A stretch of DNA of 64,000 nt. Source: an uncultured Lachnospiraceae bacterium (GTDB lineage: Bacteria; Bacillota; Clostridia; Lachnospirales; Lachnospiraceae). Numbering within the stretch: the stretch's first letter is position 1; every line of letters begins with the position of its first letter. The translations under genes were made by a program, and so were the position numbers. The stretch is from assembly GCA_910584205.1 (NCBI GenBank), contig CAJUAA010000014.1, forward strand, positions 1-64,000. Reading direction: 5' to 3'. A model generated the notes under the pieces. The model searched no databases, was not told the origin of the DNA, and was given only the letters and a program-made list of their open reading frames with translations. Shown here in pieces: positions 51,326-61,295 of the stretch.

Positions 51326-52659
51326 TGGAACAGAGGGTAAATAAAAGAATCGCGAAAACCATCCTTCATGCGCTGGCAGGAGGAATGGTGCCGGACAACG
51401 GGCTGCAGTATATCGCGGTGGGGCGCAGGGACGAGGTGGCGGCCATCGTCCACGATATGGAGCAGGTGGCGGAAGGGTATTCCACCTTCCGGCTGCTGGA
51501 GGGTGCCTACGGAACCGGAAAGAGCTTTATGGCGAAGCTCATTAAAAATGAAGCGCTGCTCCGGGGATTCGTGGTCATGGAATGCGAACTGGCGCCGGAG
51601 CGGAAGCTGTGCGGCACGAAGCGGGAAGGACTGGAGACGTACCGGTGCCTGATGTCCCGCATGAGCACCAGAACCTGTCCGTCGGGCGGCGCGCTGGAGG
51701 AGGTGCTGGATACGTACCTCTACGACGCCCGGGAGCGCGCCCGGGAAAAGGGGTGTGCGGAAGACGGCGATATCCTGGAAGACATTCTGAAGTCCGCTCA
51801 GCCGCTTCGGAGGAAGATCGAGGCGCTGCCCCATGGATATGATTTTTACGAGGTGCTGCTTCAGTACATCCGCGGTTATGTTCTGAAGGAGCCGGAGCGG
51901 AAGAACCACGCGCTTCGCTGGATGCGCGGAGAATACCGGAACCGCACGGAAGCGAAAAAGGCGCTGGGGGTCAATGCGGTCGTGGGCGACGGGGACTGGT
52001 TTTCCTATCTGAAGATCTGGGCGCTGTTGGTCAGGGAGATCGGCTGCACCGGCGTCTATTTGCTGCTGGACGAGCTGACTCAGATCACGAGAAATATTGT
52101 GCACGCCGTTACAAGGGAGCACAATTTCGAACGGCTGCTCTCCATCTACAACGACTGTTATGGAAATGAGGCCCGGTACATGGGGATCATCCTGTGCGGG
52201 ATTCCGTCGTCGATCCATGACCGGAAGCGTGGGATCTTCTCCTACGAGGCGCTGAAAAGCCGTCTGTCCAATTCGGCTCTGCAGGGCGACGAGATCTACC
52301 GGGCACCGATCATCCGCCTGTCCATACTGACGCCGGAGGAATTTGTGACGCTGCTGGAACGGCTGGAGCAGATGCATGCGCTTCTCCACGACCGGGAGGA
52401 GTATTTCTCCGAGGAGGAGCGGATCCGGTTTGTGGACTACGAGTACCGGCGGATCGCGGCGGCCAGCCATCTGACGCCCCGGGAATTTATCCGGGATTTT
52501 CTGACGATTCTGGATCTGAAAAGCGACGTGCGCACGGAAGACCGGATGGGGGACTTCCTGAGCGGACAGAAGGGGATCCGCATGAGCAGCTCCATGATCG
52601 GCTCGGACGACATGGAAGCGCCCGCGGGCGGCGGAAAATACGAAGGATTTACCCTATGA
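51325..52659 (+). CDS. DUF2791 (BrxD-like) P-loop ATPase
   Basis: A 444-residue ATPase of the DUF2791 family, seen also as BrxD in some BREX types. Walker A is LLEGAYGTGKSFMAKLIK near residue 59; Walker B is VYLLLDELTQITRNI near 245; VGRRDEVAAI begins the domain. The ATG overlaps the TerB stop (TGATG), and the gene overlaps the next by 4 bases. BREX methylase (PglX) and phosphatase (PglZ) genes are absent, so this is not a BREX locus. Confidence 0.88.
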   Translation: MEQRVNKRIAKTILHALAGGMVPDNGLQYIAVGRRDEVAAIVHDMEQVAEGYSTFRLLEGAYGTGKSFMAKLIKNEALLRGFVVMECELAPERKLCGTKREGLETYRCLMSRMSTRTCPSGGALEEVLDTYLYDARERAREKGCAEDGDILEDILKSAQPLRRKIEALPHGYDFYEVLLQYIRGYVLKEPERKNHALRWMRGEYRNRTEAKKALGVNAVVGDGDWFSYLKIWALLVREIGCTGVYLLLDELTQITRNIVHAVTREHNFERLLSIYNDCYGNEARYMGIILCGIPSSIHDRKRGIFSYEALKSRLSNSALQGDEIYRAPIIRLSILTPEEFVTLLERLEQMHALLHDREEYFSEEERIRFVDYEYRRIAAASHLTPREFIRDFLTILDLKSDVRTEDRMGDFLSGQKGIRMSSSMIGSDDMEAPAGGGKYEGFTL

Positions 52660-54830
52660 AGAGGATGTCGGAGCAGGAGGCCTACGACCGTCTGGCGGAT
52701 TTTATTCAGGACTACATCTATGACCGGGGATGGGAACACCTAAGCACCATGCAGGTCCGCGCCGTGGGGGAGGTTCTGGAGAAGAAGAACAACCTGCTTT
52801 TCACGGCGGGGACCGCCATGGGAAAGACCGAGGCGGCGCTGATGCCGGCGCTGACCGACATCTACGAGCATCCGGTGAGCAGCGTGGGCATCCTGTACAT
52901 CAGTCCGTTAAAGGCGCTGATCAACGACCAGTTCTGCCGGATCGAGGAGATGCTGGCGGGCACCGGCCTGGCCATCACCAAATGGCACGGGGACGCGGCG
53001 GTGTCCAGAAAGGAAAAGCTGCTCCTGGCGCCGGGCGGCATCCTGCAGACGACGCCGGAGTCCATGGAAGCCATGCTGTGCAGGCATCCGGAAAACGTGC
53101 GGATTCTCTTTTCCGAACTGCAGTATGTGGTCATCGACGAGATCCATTATTTTATGGGAAATCAGAGAGGGCTGCAGCTTCTGGCGCTGCTGGAACGGAT
53201 TCAGAGGATTATCGGGAGAGAGCCGGTCCGGCTGGGACTGTCAGCGACCATCGGGGACTGCAGGCAGGCGCTTGCCTACCTGAACGCGGGGAGCACAAGA
53301 CGCGGGCGGGTGATCGACTACAAGGAGGAAAAGAGGCAGTATCTGATCTCCGTGACCGCCACGCGGATCGGGAGCACGGATTATCCGGCTGATTACGGCA
53401 GAAAGATTCTGGAGCAGTCCGTGGGAAAACGCACGCTTCTTTTTACCAACTCCCGGCGGGAGTGTGAGATTCTGGTGGCGCAGGTCCGGCGGCTGGCCCT
53501 GCGCGCCGGGTTTCCGGACTGCTACTATATTCATCACGGAAGCATTTCCAGGGAGATCCGGGAGGAAGCGGAACTTCACATGAGGCAAAGCGAAGGGCCG
53601 GTGCTGACCGGGACGACGCTGACACTGGAGCTGGGGATCGACATCGGGGATCTGGACGAGGTGATCCAGGCGTCTCAGCCCTTACGCATCTCCAGCATGG
53701 TACAGCGGGTAGGGCGAAGCGGCAGGAAGACCATGAGATCCAGCATCGCCTTCCATCTGCGGTATTTCGAGGCAGAGGGCGGCGTGCTGGAAAATCTGGA
53801 TCTTGGCCTTGTGCGGACTATCGCCATGATCGAACTGTATTTTCGGGAAACATACGTGGAGTCGGCCAGGCTGCCCTGCTGTCCCATGAACCTGCTGATC
53901 CATGAGACGCTGTCCATCCTCTGCCAGAAGGGCTGCCTGTACCCCCGGAGGCTGGCGGCGGAAGTGCTGGAGCTGTCCATCTTCCGGCACATTTCGCAGG
54001 AAGAGCTGCGTCGGGCGCTGCACTGCATGATCGAAAAGGATTTGATCAAAGTGTATGAGGACGGCGCGGTGGGAATGTCCGACGCGGGGGAGCGGCTCTG
54101 CGGCAATCTGGAATTTTATGCGGTTTTCGAGTCGGAGGAGACCTTCAGCGTCCGGTGGAACGAGCAGGAGATCGGGACGCTGGACCGGGCTTACCGGGCC
54201 GGGGACAGCTTCTTTCTGGCGGGCAGGACCTGGGAGGTGAAGGGCTGCGACACGAAGCACAGGCGGATTGATGTGGAGCCGGGGACGGCCAGGGCGGATA
54301 TCCGTTTTGGAGGAAAGGGCGCGCTCCATACGGACCGGAAAACCATGGAGCGGATTCATCAGGTGCTTGCTTCCGAGGGGACGTATTCCTATCTGGACGA
54401 GGAGGCGGCCGGTATCCTGACGGAGCTTCGGGCTGCTGCGAAGCGCCGGGGCCTTCTGAAGCTTCTGGCCAGGGAGCCGGGGACGGACAACCTGCTGGTC
54501 TTCCCGGTGCTGGGCACCGACACGATCCGGACGCTCTGCTATGTGTGGAATTCCGGCGGGCTTGCCTGTGAACGGGTGATGCTGCGGGGATTTCTGTACG
54601 GGATTCGGATCCATTCCATGACAGAAGCGGGCTTTCGAAGTTCCAATGCCCGGATTTTGGAGCAGGGATGCCGGATCAGCCGTGCATACCTGTTGAAAAA
54701 AGAGCGCATGGAAGGAAAATATTTTGACGTCCTGCCGGAGGAACTGAGGTACAGGGAGCTGATGGAGGATGTGCTGGACCTGAAAGGCGCGGCAGAGTTT
54801 ATGAGAACGCTGGCACAGGGGGAGGAATGA
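52656..54830 (+). CDS. Lhr/BrxHI-like DEAD/DEAH helicase
   Basis: A 724-residue SF2 helicase. Walker A is FTAGTAMGKTEAALMPAL near residue 48; motif II VIDEIHYFMGNQRGLQ near 160; motif III LSATIGD; motif VI MVQRVGRSGRKT near 350. The C-terminal 300 residues hold winged-helix and Lhr-type parts (VLELSIFRHISQEELRRALH). It is the usual partner of DUF2791 ATPases. ATGA overlap with the ATPase gene. Confidence 0.9.
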   Translation: MKRMSEQEAYDRLADFIQDYIYDRGWEHLSTMQVRAVGEVLEKKNNLLFTAGTAMGKTEAALMPALTDIYEHPVSSVGILYISPLKALINDQFCRIEEMLAGTGLAITKWHGDAAVSRKEKLLLAPGGILQTTPESMEAMLCRHPENVRILFSELQYVVIDEIHYFMGNQRGLQLLALLERIQRIIGREPVRLGLSATIGDCRQALAYLNAGSTRRGRVIDYKEEKRQYLISVTATRIGSTDYPADYGRKILEQSVGKRTLLFTNSRRECEILVAQVRRLALRAGFPDCYYIHHGSISREIREEAELHMRQSEGPVLTGTTLTLELGIDIGDLDEVIQASQPLRISSMVQRVGRSGRKTMRSSIAFHLRYFEAEGGVLENLDLGLVRTIAMIELYFRETYVESARLPCCPMNLLIHETLSILCQKGCLYPRRLAAEVLELSIFRHISQEELRRALHCMIEKDLIKVYEDGAVGMSDAGERLCGNLEFYAVFESEETFSVRWNEQEIGTLDRAYRAGDSFFLAGRTWEVKGCDTKHRRIDVEPGTARADIRFGGKGALHTDRKTMERIHQVLASEGTYSYLDEEAAGILTELRAAAKRRGLLKLLAREPGTDNLLVFPVLGTDTIRTLCYVWNSGGLACERVMLRGFLYGIRIHSMTEAGFRSSNARILEQGCRISRAYLLKKERMEGKYFDVLPEELRYRELMEDVLDLKGAAEFMRTLAQGEE

Positions 54831-54834
54831 TGCC

Positions 54835-57800
54835 ATGTCCCACATTTCCCGTGATCTTTTTAAAGCCATTCATGAAGGAAAATGGCTGAGCATCGAATAT
54901 CAGAACCAGAAAAAGGAGCTGACCCGGTACTGGATCGCTGTCCAGTCGATCGATCCGAGGCGCCGGACCATCCAGGCGTCCGGTTTCCATGTGTATCAGC
55001 ATACTGTCATGAGGCTGGATTATATCCGGATCGACGCCATCGTCTCCTCGTCCGTCATCGAAGGCTCCTGGTGCGAGATCAATCAGGAGCTGGTGGAAGC
55101 CATCGACCGGTATCCGGAGCGGTATGAGACGATCTTCGGCACCACGGCTAATCTGAAGGTGCTGAATTATCTGGTGGACTGCAGCCGTCTGGATACGGAG
55201 CCCTACCAGACGGATTACACGCTCGTAAAACACCTGGACGGAGACAGTCTGGAGAACGGGGAATACTATCTGAACAGCGTACAGTTCGGGGAAATCGTAC
55301 GTCGGTTTCAGGAGGAGGCCGGACAGGATCTCAGGAAAAATTTTCGCCTGAAGCAGCTGTGCCTGAATGTCATGAGCATCGTCATACCCGGAAAGAGCAA
55401 AAACAAAGAGCGACTGTATGTGCTGGCGTACCGGAGGCTTTTTCTGGACGTGGAGAAGCGGGTCTTAAAGCCGGCGGAGGATCTGACCATCTGCCGGGAA
55501 TTTACGGTGGACGGCGAGCGGCAGAGCATCCGCCGGTTTCTGTCCGGGGAGGACCTGTGGCTTCTGGACGATCTGGAAGCCCACATGGAGGAAGTGAAGA
55601 ACCGGATCACGGAACAGAACCGCCGGGTCAAAGGGGTGGACGACCGGCCGTATGTCATCGCCCTTGCCTCGGACCCGAAAGTGGATCTGGAGCGGGAATA
55701 TGAGGCGGTTACGAAGATGTTTGAGACCGGGGAGGTGACGGACCCGGTGAAGGCGTTTTTCGGCAAAGTGGTGTCCCACAACCGGAGGCGGAAGGACTAT
55801 CCCATCATCCTTTTGAAAAAGCAGGCGAATCTGGATCAGCTGCTGGCGATTCACAGCGCCATGAAATATCCGGTGGCGTACATTCAGGGGCCTCCGGGAA
55901 CCGGCAAGAGCTATACGATCGTCAATACGATCATCACCGCCTTTTTCAACGATCATACGGTGCTTCTGGCGTCTTATAACAACCATCCCATCAATTCGGT
56001 GGTAAAGAGCCTGCAGTCCATCCGTTATCAGGGACAGACACGGATTCCCTTTCCGATCCTCCGCCTGGGCAACAGCCGGATGGTGGACGAGACGCTGGAT
56101 TATATAAAAATCACCTACGAACGGATCCGGAATGTGAAGGTCTATGAAAAAACGCTGGAGAAAAATCACGAAGAGCGAATGCAGTCCATGAAGCAGCTGA
56201 GTCTTCTTCTGGAACGCCACGAGAAACGGCTCCACCTTCAATGGCAGAAGGATGCGCTGGAGTGCATGGTAAAAAGCAACCATCATCTGACCTTTCAGAC
56301 CGATCTGGAGGGAAGGCAGCTTCCGGGCATCCGATCGGAACTGGAGAAAGTGGGAGAAGTGGACGATGAACAGGCGCTGGCGCTGCTTCAGGACGACCAG
56401 CAGAAGCTTCTGACCTATCTGTATTATACTTCCATCCGGTTCTGGAAGAGGCTGGGCGAGCCAAAATATGAGGAACTGCGGAACATTCTGGAGATTCAGG
56501 ACCGGGACGACCGGAGAAAATGTTTTGACGATTACCTTCTCCGCCCGGGCAATATGAAATCCTTCCTGCGGATCTTCCCGGTGATCGCCACCACCTGCCT
56601 GTCCGCTTATAAGCTGGGCGGTCCGGAGACGCATTTTGACATGGTCATCATGGACGAGGCGAGCCAGTGCAACATGGCCGTCTCTCTGGTGCCGATCCTG
56701 CGGGGCAGGAAGCTGATGCTGGTGGGAGATCCCCAGCAGCTGAATCCGGTCATTCTGCTGGAGCCCCGGGACAACGAGATTCTGAAGCAGCGCTACCTGA
56801 TCCCGGAGGAGTACGATTATATTAAGAACTCCATCTACAAGGCGTTTCTGGCCAATGACGCGGTCAGCGACGAGCTGCTTCTGCGGCACCATTACCGGTG
56901 CAGCAGGAAGATCATCGAGTTCAACAACAAAAAATATTACAACAACCGGCTCTGCATCGACAGCCAGGTAAAATCGGACACGCCGCTGACCTTTGTGGAT
57001 GTGCAGGACAGTCGGGCGGATGAGCGGAACACGGCGCCCCGGGAGGCGCAGGAGATCGTGAAATTTGTCCGTGACCATCCGGATCGGTCTATCGGGATCA
57101 TCACGCCCTTTGCCAACCAGAAGGAGTACATTGAGGAGCTTCTGAAGAACAACCGTCTGGACCGGGTATCCTGCGGAACCGTCCACGCGTTTCAGGGAGA
57201 TGAGAAGGACATCATTTTGTTCTCCACGGCGCTGACGGACCAGACGTCGGACAGAACGTACGGCTGGCTGAAAAACAACAGAGAACTGATCAACGTGGCG
57301 ACTTCCCGGGCGAGAGAGCAGCTGGTCATGTTTTCCAGTCTGAAAAATCTGAGGCGGCTCCATCAGAAGGAAGGGCCGGACGATATGTATGAGCTGGCGG
57401 AGTATGTGCGCAGCAACGGGAACTGTCAGGTGAGCGCGGACCCGGTCCAGTCCCGGGCGCTGGGCATCAAGCCCTACAGCACGAAGACGGAGGCGGATTT
57501 CCTGGACAGCCTGAACCATGCGCTGGACAATGTGCTGAACACCCAGAAACGGTGCACGGTGAAAAAGGAAGTGGCCATCGCTCAGGTTTTTCGGGAAAAT
57601 ATTGCAAAGTCGTATCTGTTCTACAGCGGGAGATTTGATTTTGTCATCTGCGAGAAGGAGCGGGGCGGCGAAGAGTATCCGATCCTTGCCATCGAGCTGG
57701 ACGGAAAGGAGCACAGCACGGACGCGGCGGTCCGGGAACGGGACGAGGAGAAAAAGAGGATCTGCCAGGCCCACGGCTTTGAACTGATCCGGGTGGAAAA

Positions 57801-57867
57801 TTCCTATGCAAGGCGGTATTATTATATCAAGCGGATTCTGGAAGATTATTTCAAAAATATGAGGTGA
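54835..57867 (+). CDS. WYL-SF1 helicase-PD-(D/E)XK nuclease
   Basis: A 1,010-residue three-domain protein. Residues about 1-85 are WYL-like (IHEGKWLSIEYQNQKKELTR; PRRRTIQASGFHVYQHTVMR). The SF1 helicase (Upf1/Dna2 type) has IQGPPGTGKSYTIVNTII near 350, MVIMDEASQCNM near 603, LVGDPQQLNP, GTVHAFQGDEKDIILFS and LINVATSRAREQLV. The C-terminal nuclease shows GRFDFVICEKERGGEEYPIL then AIELDGKEH near 935-962 (DUF2726-like). It follows the Lhr-like gene by 4 bases; AGGAATG serves as site. WYL domains in defence proteins often sense nucleotides or DNA. Confidence 0.9.
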   Translation: MSHISRDLFKAIHEGKWLSIEYQNQKKELTRYWIAVQSIDPRRRTIQASGFHVYQHTVMRLDYIRIDAIVSSSVIEGSWCEINQELVEAIDRYPERYETIFGTTANLKVLNYLVDCSRLDTEPYQTDYTLVKHLDGDSLENGEYYLNSVQFGEIVRRFQEEAGQDLRKNFRLKQLCLNVMSIVIPGKSKNKERLYVLAYRRLFLDVEKRVLKPAEDLTICREFTVDGERQSIRRFLSGEDLWLLDDLEAHMEEVKNRITEQNRRVKGVDDRPYVIALASDPKVDLEREYEAVTKMFETGEVTDPVKAFFGKVVSHNRRRKDYPIILLKKQANLDQLLAIHSAMKYPVAYIQGPPGTGKSYTIVNTIITAFFNDHTVLLASYNNHPINSVVKSLQSIRYQGQTRIPFPILRLGNSRMVDETLDYIKITYERIRNVKVYEKTLEKNHEERMQSMKQLSLLLERHEKRLHLQWQKDALECMVKSNHHLTFQTDLEGRQLPGIRSELEKVGEVDDEQALALLQDDQQKLLTYLYYTSIRFWKRLGEPKYEELRNILEIQDRDDRRKCFDDYLLRPGNMKSFLRIFPVIATTCLSAYKLGGPETHFDMVIMDEASQCNMAVSLVPILRGRKLMLVGDPQQLNPVILLEPRDNEILKQRYLIPEEYDYIKNSIYKAFLANDAVSDELLLRHHYRCSRKIIEFNNKKYYNNRLCIDSQVKSDTPLTFVDVQDSRADERNTAPREAQEIVKFVRDHPDRSIGIITPFANQKEYIEELLKNNRLDRVSCGTVHAFQGDEKDIILFSTALTDQTSDRTYGWLKNNRELINVATSRAREQLVMFSSLKNLRRLHQKEGPDDMYELAEYVRSNGNCQVSADPVQSRALGIKPYSTKTEADFLDSLNHALDNVLNTQKRCTVKKEVAIAQVFRENIAKSYLFYSGRFDFVICEKERGGEEYPILAIELDGKEHSTDAAVRERDEEKKRICQAHGFELIRVENSYARRYYYIKRILEDYFKNMR

Positions 57868-57967
57868 TCCGGGGCCTTTGGGAGAAAAGATACGAAATGG
57901 TTCCGTCAGTGTCCGGCGGAGAATAAATGAGGGAATTTCGTCGGCGTCCGGCGAAGGAGAAAGGAGA

Positions 57968-58906
57968 ATGGCAGGAACGATGCAGTTTTATCTGGCTCCC
58001 ATGGAGGGCATTACGACCTGGGTATACCGGAAAGCCCATGCGGAGGTGTACGGCGCCCTGGATAAATATTTCATCCCTTTTCTGGAGACCCATGAAAAGC
58101 GGGATTTCAAGACCCGGGAGCTGCAGGAGATACTGCCGGAGCACAACGAGGGGATCCAGGCGGTGCCCCAGATCCTGACGAAGGATGCGGACGGCTTTAT
58201 CCGGGTGGTCCGCGCGCTTCAAAGCTTCGGATACGATGAGATCAATCTGAATCTGGGCTGCCCGTCGAAGACCGTGGTCTCCCGTCAAAGAGGAGCCGGA
58301 TTTCTGGCGTTTCCCGAAGAACTGGATTGTTTTCTGGAGAAAATCTTCGGCGTGCTGGATGTGAAACTGTCCGTCAAGACCCGGGTGGGGAAGGACAGCC
58401 CGGAGGAATTCGGCCGGCTTCTGGAACTTTACAACAAATATCCGCTGGAGGAGCTGATCATTCATCCCAGGATCCAGGCGGACTATTACAAACATGAACC
58501 GCGGATGGAGTGTTATGAGGAGGCGCAGAAACAGAGCAGGAATCCGCTGTGCTACAACGGGGACCTTTTCACTGCCGGGCGCATCCGCCGTTTCTGTGAA
58601 AACTATCCGCGGGAAGAACGGCTGATGATCGGCAGGGGCCTGCTTTTGAATCCGGGCCTGATCCGCGGAGGCACGAAGGAACAGTTCCGGAACTTTCAGG
58701 ATCGGCTGCTGGAGGGGTATCTGGGGCGGGGCCTTTCGGATATCAGCGTGCTGTTCAAGATGAAGGAACTGTGGTTTTACCAGATTCATCTGTTTGCGGA
58801 TACGAAAAAATACGAAAAGCGGATCAGGAAAGCGCAGAGCCTTTCCGAACACCGTGGGATCGTAGAGGAACTGCTTCGGGAGAGGGACCTCTGTCCTCCC
58901 GCGTGA
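57968..58906 (+). CDS. tRNA-dihydrouridine synthase
   Basis: A 312-residue flavoenzyme that reduces uridine in tRNA. The start is FYLAPMEGITTWVYRKAHAE (FMN-binding), followed by NLNLGCPSKTVVSRQRGAGF with the catalytic Cys, VKLSVKTRVG, ELIIHPRIQADYY and MIGRGLLLNPGLI. The ATG at 57968 follows AAAGGAG; an in-frame codon at 57878 would add 30 residues without support. The Dus subtype (B/C-like) is not clear. It marks the end of the defence island. Confidence 0.93.
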   Translation: MAGTMQFYLAPMEGITTWVYRKAHAEVYGALDKYFIPFLETHEKRDFKTRELQEILPEHNEGIQAVPQILTKDADGFIRVVRALQSFGYDEINLNLGCPSKTVVSRQRGAGFLAFPEELDCFLEKIFGVLDVKLSVKTRVGKDSPEEFGRLLELYNKYPLEELIIHPRIQADYYKHEPRMECYEEAQKQSRNPLCYNGDLFTAGRIRRFCENYPREERLMIGRGLLLNPGLIRGGTKEQFRNFQDRLLEGYLGRGLSDISVLFKMKELWFYQIHLFADTKKYEKRIRKAQSLSEHRGIVEELLRERDLCPPA

Positions 58907-59257
58907 CCGGCTGCTGCTAACATATTTATTTTGTTTTTGTTTTGTGTTTCTTTCGTATTTTTAGAAATCCTTAATCTGAATGCCACACTTTGGTCACATT
59001 TTCCTGTTATGATAATACTCGTAACAGGAACACATCAGTATTTCATTCATAACACTTTCGGGGGCTCGAGAGAGTCCCCACTCCCTCGGAAATTCAAGGT
59101 TTTCACGGAAGTGAGAGCCTTTCTTTTTGCGATTTTATCTTCAGTTACCCCCATTTCATGATGAAACCGGCGGAAAAGCCACCGTCCGCAGACAGTGACG
59201 GCTTCAACGGGAGCCCGCTGCCGGTCTGCCCGCCTGCATTTGTTAATGTTTACTTTA
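58907..59257. other. Gene-free stretch before DUF5685 unit
   Basis: No gene is seen. Features are a hairpin CCTGTTA/TAACAGG (59001-59027), a GGGG/CCCC hairpin (59062-59081) and GC-rich repeats of CCG/CGG near 59165-59235. TTGGTC (58991-58996) is 17 bases from TAATAC (59014-59019), a possible extra promoter. Confidence 0.4.
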
Positions 59258-59286
59258 TTGGCGAAATCGGTTGAATATGCTATAAA
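59258..59286 (+). promoter_or_regulatory. Promoter of the DUF5685 operon
   Basis: TTGGCG (59258-59263), 17 bases, TATAAA (59281-59286), 63 bases before the start codon. Confidence 0.55.
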
Positions 59287-59348
59287 CAACACGGAATGAT
59301 ATTGCCGGAATGAGATTTCGGAACCTGTCGGGAAGAGGCTTAGAATCG

Positions 59349-60230
59349 ATGTTTGGATATTTGACAATGCAGAGACAGCTTCTGACATGGAAGATGCAGA
59401 GGTGTTATCGGAATTATTATTGCGGGACCTGTTTTGGCCTGGAATTTAATTACGGCCAGGTAAGCAGGCTTTTATTGAGCTATGACGTGGCGCTTCTGGG
59501 CATCGTTCTTCAGTGCCATCGGTCTCCGCTCATGGACCGGTATCCCTGCCTGGGACGGTGCGGCGGGTGCCGGTCTCTGTTTCATGGAGGAACCTGGGGA
59601 CAGATGGGGGCGCTCAACCTCCTGCTTGTAAACGAAAAGCTGAAGGATGACATCAACGATGACCGGTCTGTGAAGGCATATGCAGGCAAACTGCTGCTGG
59701 GACGGAAGATCCGCAAAGCCCAGAGGGAGTATCCGGGTATGGCGCGCGAGATCGAAAAAGGATATCGGGAAATCTATGCGCTGGAGAAGCAGGACAGCGG
59801 CGTCCGGGAGATTGAAGAGTGTTTTGCGGATATGATGGAACATACCATGTCAGAGTGCAGGCCGCTGGAGGAATGGGAACGCAGGTATATCCGATGCATC
59901 TCAAAATGGATTTATTATATTGACGCTCTGGATGATTACGAAAAGGATTACAGAGAAAACAAGTTTAATCCGCTGAGACAGGAGGATGCCGGGACGTTTT
60001 ATGAATATTCCAGACGGTATATCCTGACCATTGGCCAGGACCTGAAATATCTGTACGAGGACATTGCGGCGGCGCACCGGATGCTTCCGGCCGGGAGCAC
60101 GGAACAGAAGCTGCTGGCGCATCTTTTGTCTTCCGGTATCCCTGCTACGACTGCCAGGATCCTGTCCGGCAGAAAACAGATCCGGCTGAAGCTGGGAAGT
60201 GTCTGGGAGCAGGCGGGAAAGCTGGTATGA
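59349..60230 (+). CDS. DUF5685-family protein
   Basis: A 293-residue protein of the DUF5685 family. The hallmark start is MFGYLTMQRQLLTWKMQRCY, then RNYYCGTCFGLEFNYGQVSR and LLLSYDVALLGIVLQCHRSP. Further cysteines are in RYPCLGRCGGCRSLF (residues about 61-75). The rest is helical (WERRYIRCISKWIYYIDALD, DDYEKDYRENKFNPL), recalling class I isoprenoid-synthase folds with Asp pairs, but that is a guess. The role is unknown. It overlaps the SPASM gene by 4 bases, so the two are co-translated. GAAGAGG before the ATG. Confidence 0.85.
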   Translation: MFGYLTMQRQLLTWKMQRCYRNYYCGTCFGLEFNYGQVSRLLLSYDVALLGIVLQCHRSPLMDRYPCLGRCGGCRSLFHGGTWGQMGALNLLLVNEKLKDDINDDRSVKAYAGKLLLGRKIRKAQREYPGMAREIEKGYREIYALEKQDSGVREIEECFADMMEHTMSECRPLEEWERRYIRCISKWIYYIDALDDYEKDYRENKFNPLRQEDAGTFYEYSRRYILTIGQDLKYLYEDIAAAHRMLPAGSTEQKLLAHLLSSGIPATTARILSGRKQIRLKLGSVWEQAGKLV

Positions 60231-61198
60231 AAGAGAAATATTTGATTATAGAAGAATTTGAACTGCACAGGAGCGGGGCGGTCACGGCCCTTCTGGAACG
60301 GCTTCTGGAGGAGGAAGAGGTGTATCTGACCATCCGGTGGAAGTTTTTTTCCGTGCGCCTGAACCGCAGTCTGCTGGAGCGGATCGCGTCGCTTTTATAT
60401 GAGCAGGGTGTAAAAAAAGAGTTTACGGTGTGCTGTATTGTGGAGACCGCGCAGTGGAAGGAAGTGTACCGTCTTCGCAAAGTTTTGAACCGGTACGGTT
60501 TCGAAGTGCTGCTGCATGCATCCCCATCGCTGACGGTAAAAAGCCTGAAAAAGACGGGACAGAAGATGCTTCTGGAAGAACTCAGGATCGTGGGAGACGA
60601 TTACGAAAGCCTCCGCAAAGAGTATGAGAGGCTGAAAGGGGCGGGGATCCCCATAACCTTTGACGAATCCCGGATCAGCACGGAACAGTACATGGAGTGG
60701 TTTCAGTCCTGGATGTCCGACCGGGATGCGTGCTGGCTTCTGCCCTTCCGGGGGATGGTCGGTTATATGCTCACCGGAGCCTGGCTGGGAGGCTGCGAAC
60801 ACGGTTCCTGCCTTGGCAAATACCTGTGTATGGACCGGGACGGAGCGCTGTTTTTCTGTGAGAAAAAGCTGGAGGGAAGCCGTATGTATGAAATTTCCAG
60901 CCTTCCCGGGGAGCAGCTGTACGATCAGAATTATGAACGCGTGCTGGGACACGCGGTTGAAAAACGACGCCGGTGCCAGGCGGAGTGCGGGGATTTTCCG
61001 GTGTGCAGGGGCGGATGCCCTCTGCAGGCTTCCGGCCAGGAGGATTGTCAGGCATGTCGGAAGAAGATTGCATATGTCAGTCTGTTTCTTCAGAAACACA
61101 GCCGGAACTATTTTGCGGATACGGTAAATCCGGTCATACGTCAGATGTTTTTAAGTACGGTGGCTTTTGGGTTCATTCCGGAGGAGCATGGCGTGTAG
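60227..61198 (+). CDS. SPASM-domain protein without radical-SAM cluster motif
   Basis: A 323-residue protein. The N-terminal 190 residues look like a reduced radical-SAM barrel, but the SAM-cluster CxxxCxxC motif is absent. The C-terminal part keeps a full SPASM cysteine set: GGCEHGSCLGKYLCMDRDG, FFCEKK, RRCQAECGDFPVCRGGC and CQACRK (residues about 185-280). It probably binds auxiliary Fe-S clusters and may guide a peptide or support another enzyme. ATGA overlap with DUF5685. It is followed 97 bases later by a cysteine-rich peptide gene. Confidence 0.82.
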   Translation: MKEKYLIIEEFELHRSGAVTALLERLLEEEEVYLTIRWKFFSVRLNRSLLERIASLLYEQGVKKEFTVCCIVETAQWKEVYRLRKVLNRYGFEVLLHASPSLTVKSLKKTGQKMLLEELRIVGDDYESLRKEYERLKGAGIPITFDESRISTEQYMEWFQSWMSDRDACWLLPFRGMVGYMLTGAWLGGCEHGSCLGKYLCMDRDGALFFCEKKLEGSRMYEISSLPGEQLYDQNYERVLGHAVEKRRRCQAECGDFPVCRGGCPLQASGQEDCQACRKKIAYVSLFLQKHSRNYFADTVNPVIRQMFLSTVAFGFIPEEHGV

Positions 61199-61295
61199 AA
61201 CTGCGTAGGTGACAGGTATGCAAAGGCCGGCCGGGACAGACGGCTGGAATTTACATAAAACAAAGAAAAGGAATCCACAGGAGGGAGGTAGAACC

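Noticed and set aside
51325..54830. BREX system
   Set aside because: Only BrxD- and BrxHI-like genes are present. PglX methylase, PglZ, BrxC, BrxA and BrxB are absent.
55465..57774. Very long minus-strand open frame inside the SF1 helicase gene
   Set aside because: GC-rich coding DNA leaves open antisense frames. It has no ribosome site, no recognisable domain and a strange composition, while the plus strand has full helicase motifs. The same holds for long minus frames at 31781-33100, 29237-30361 and 38180-39121.
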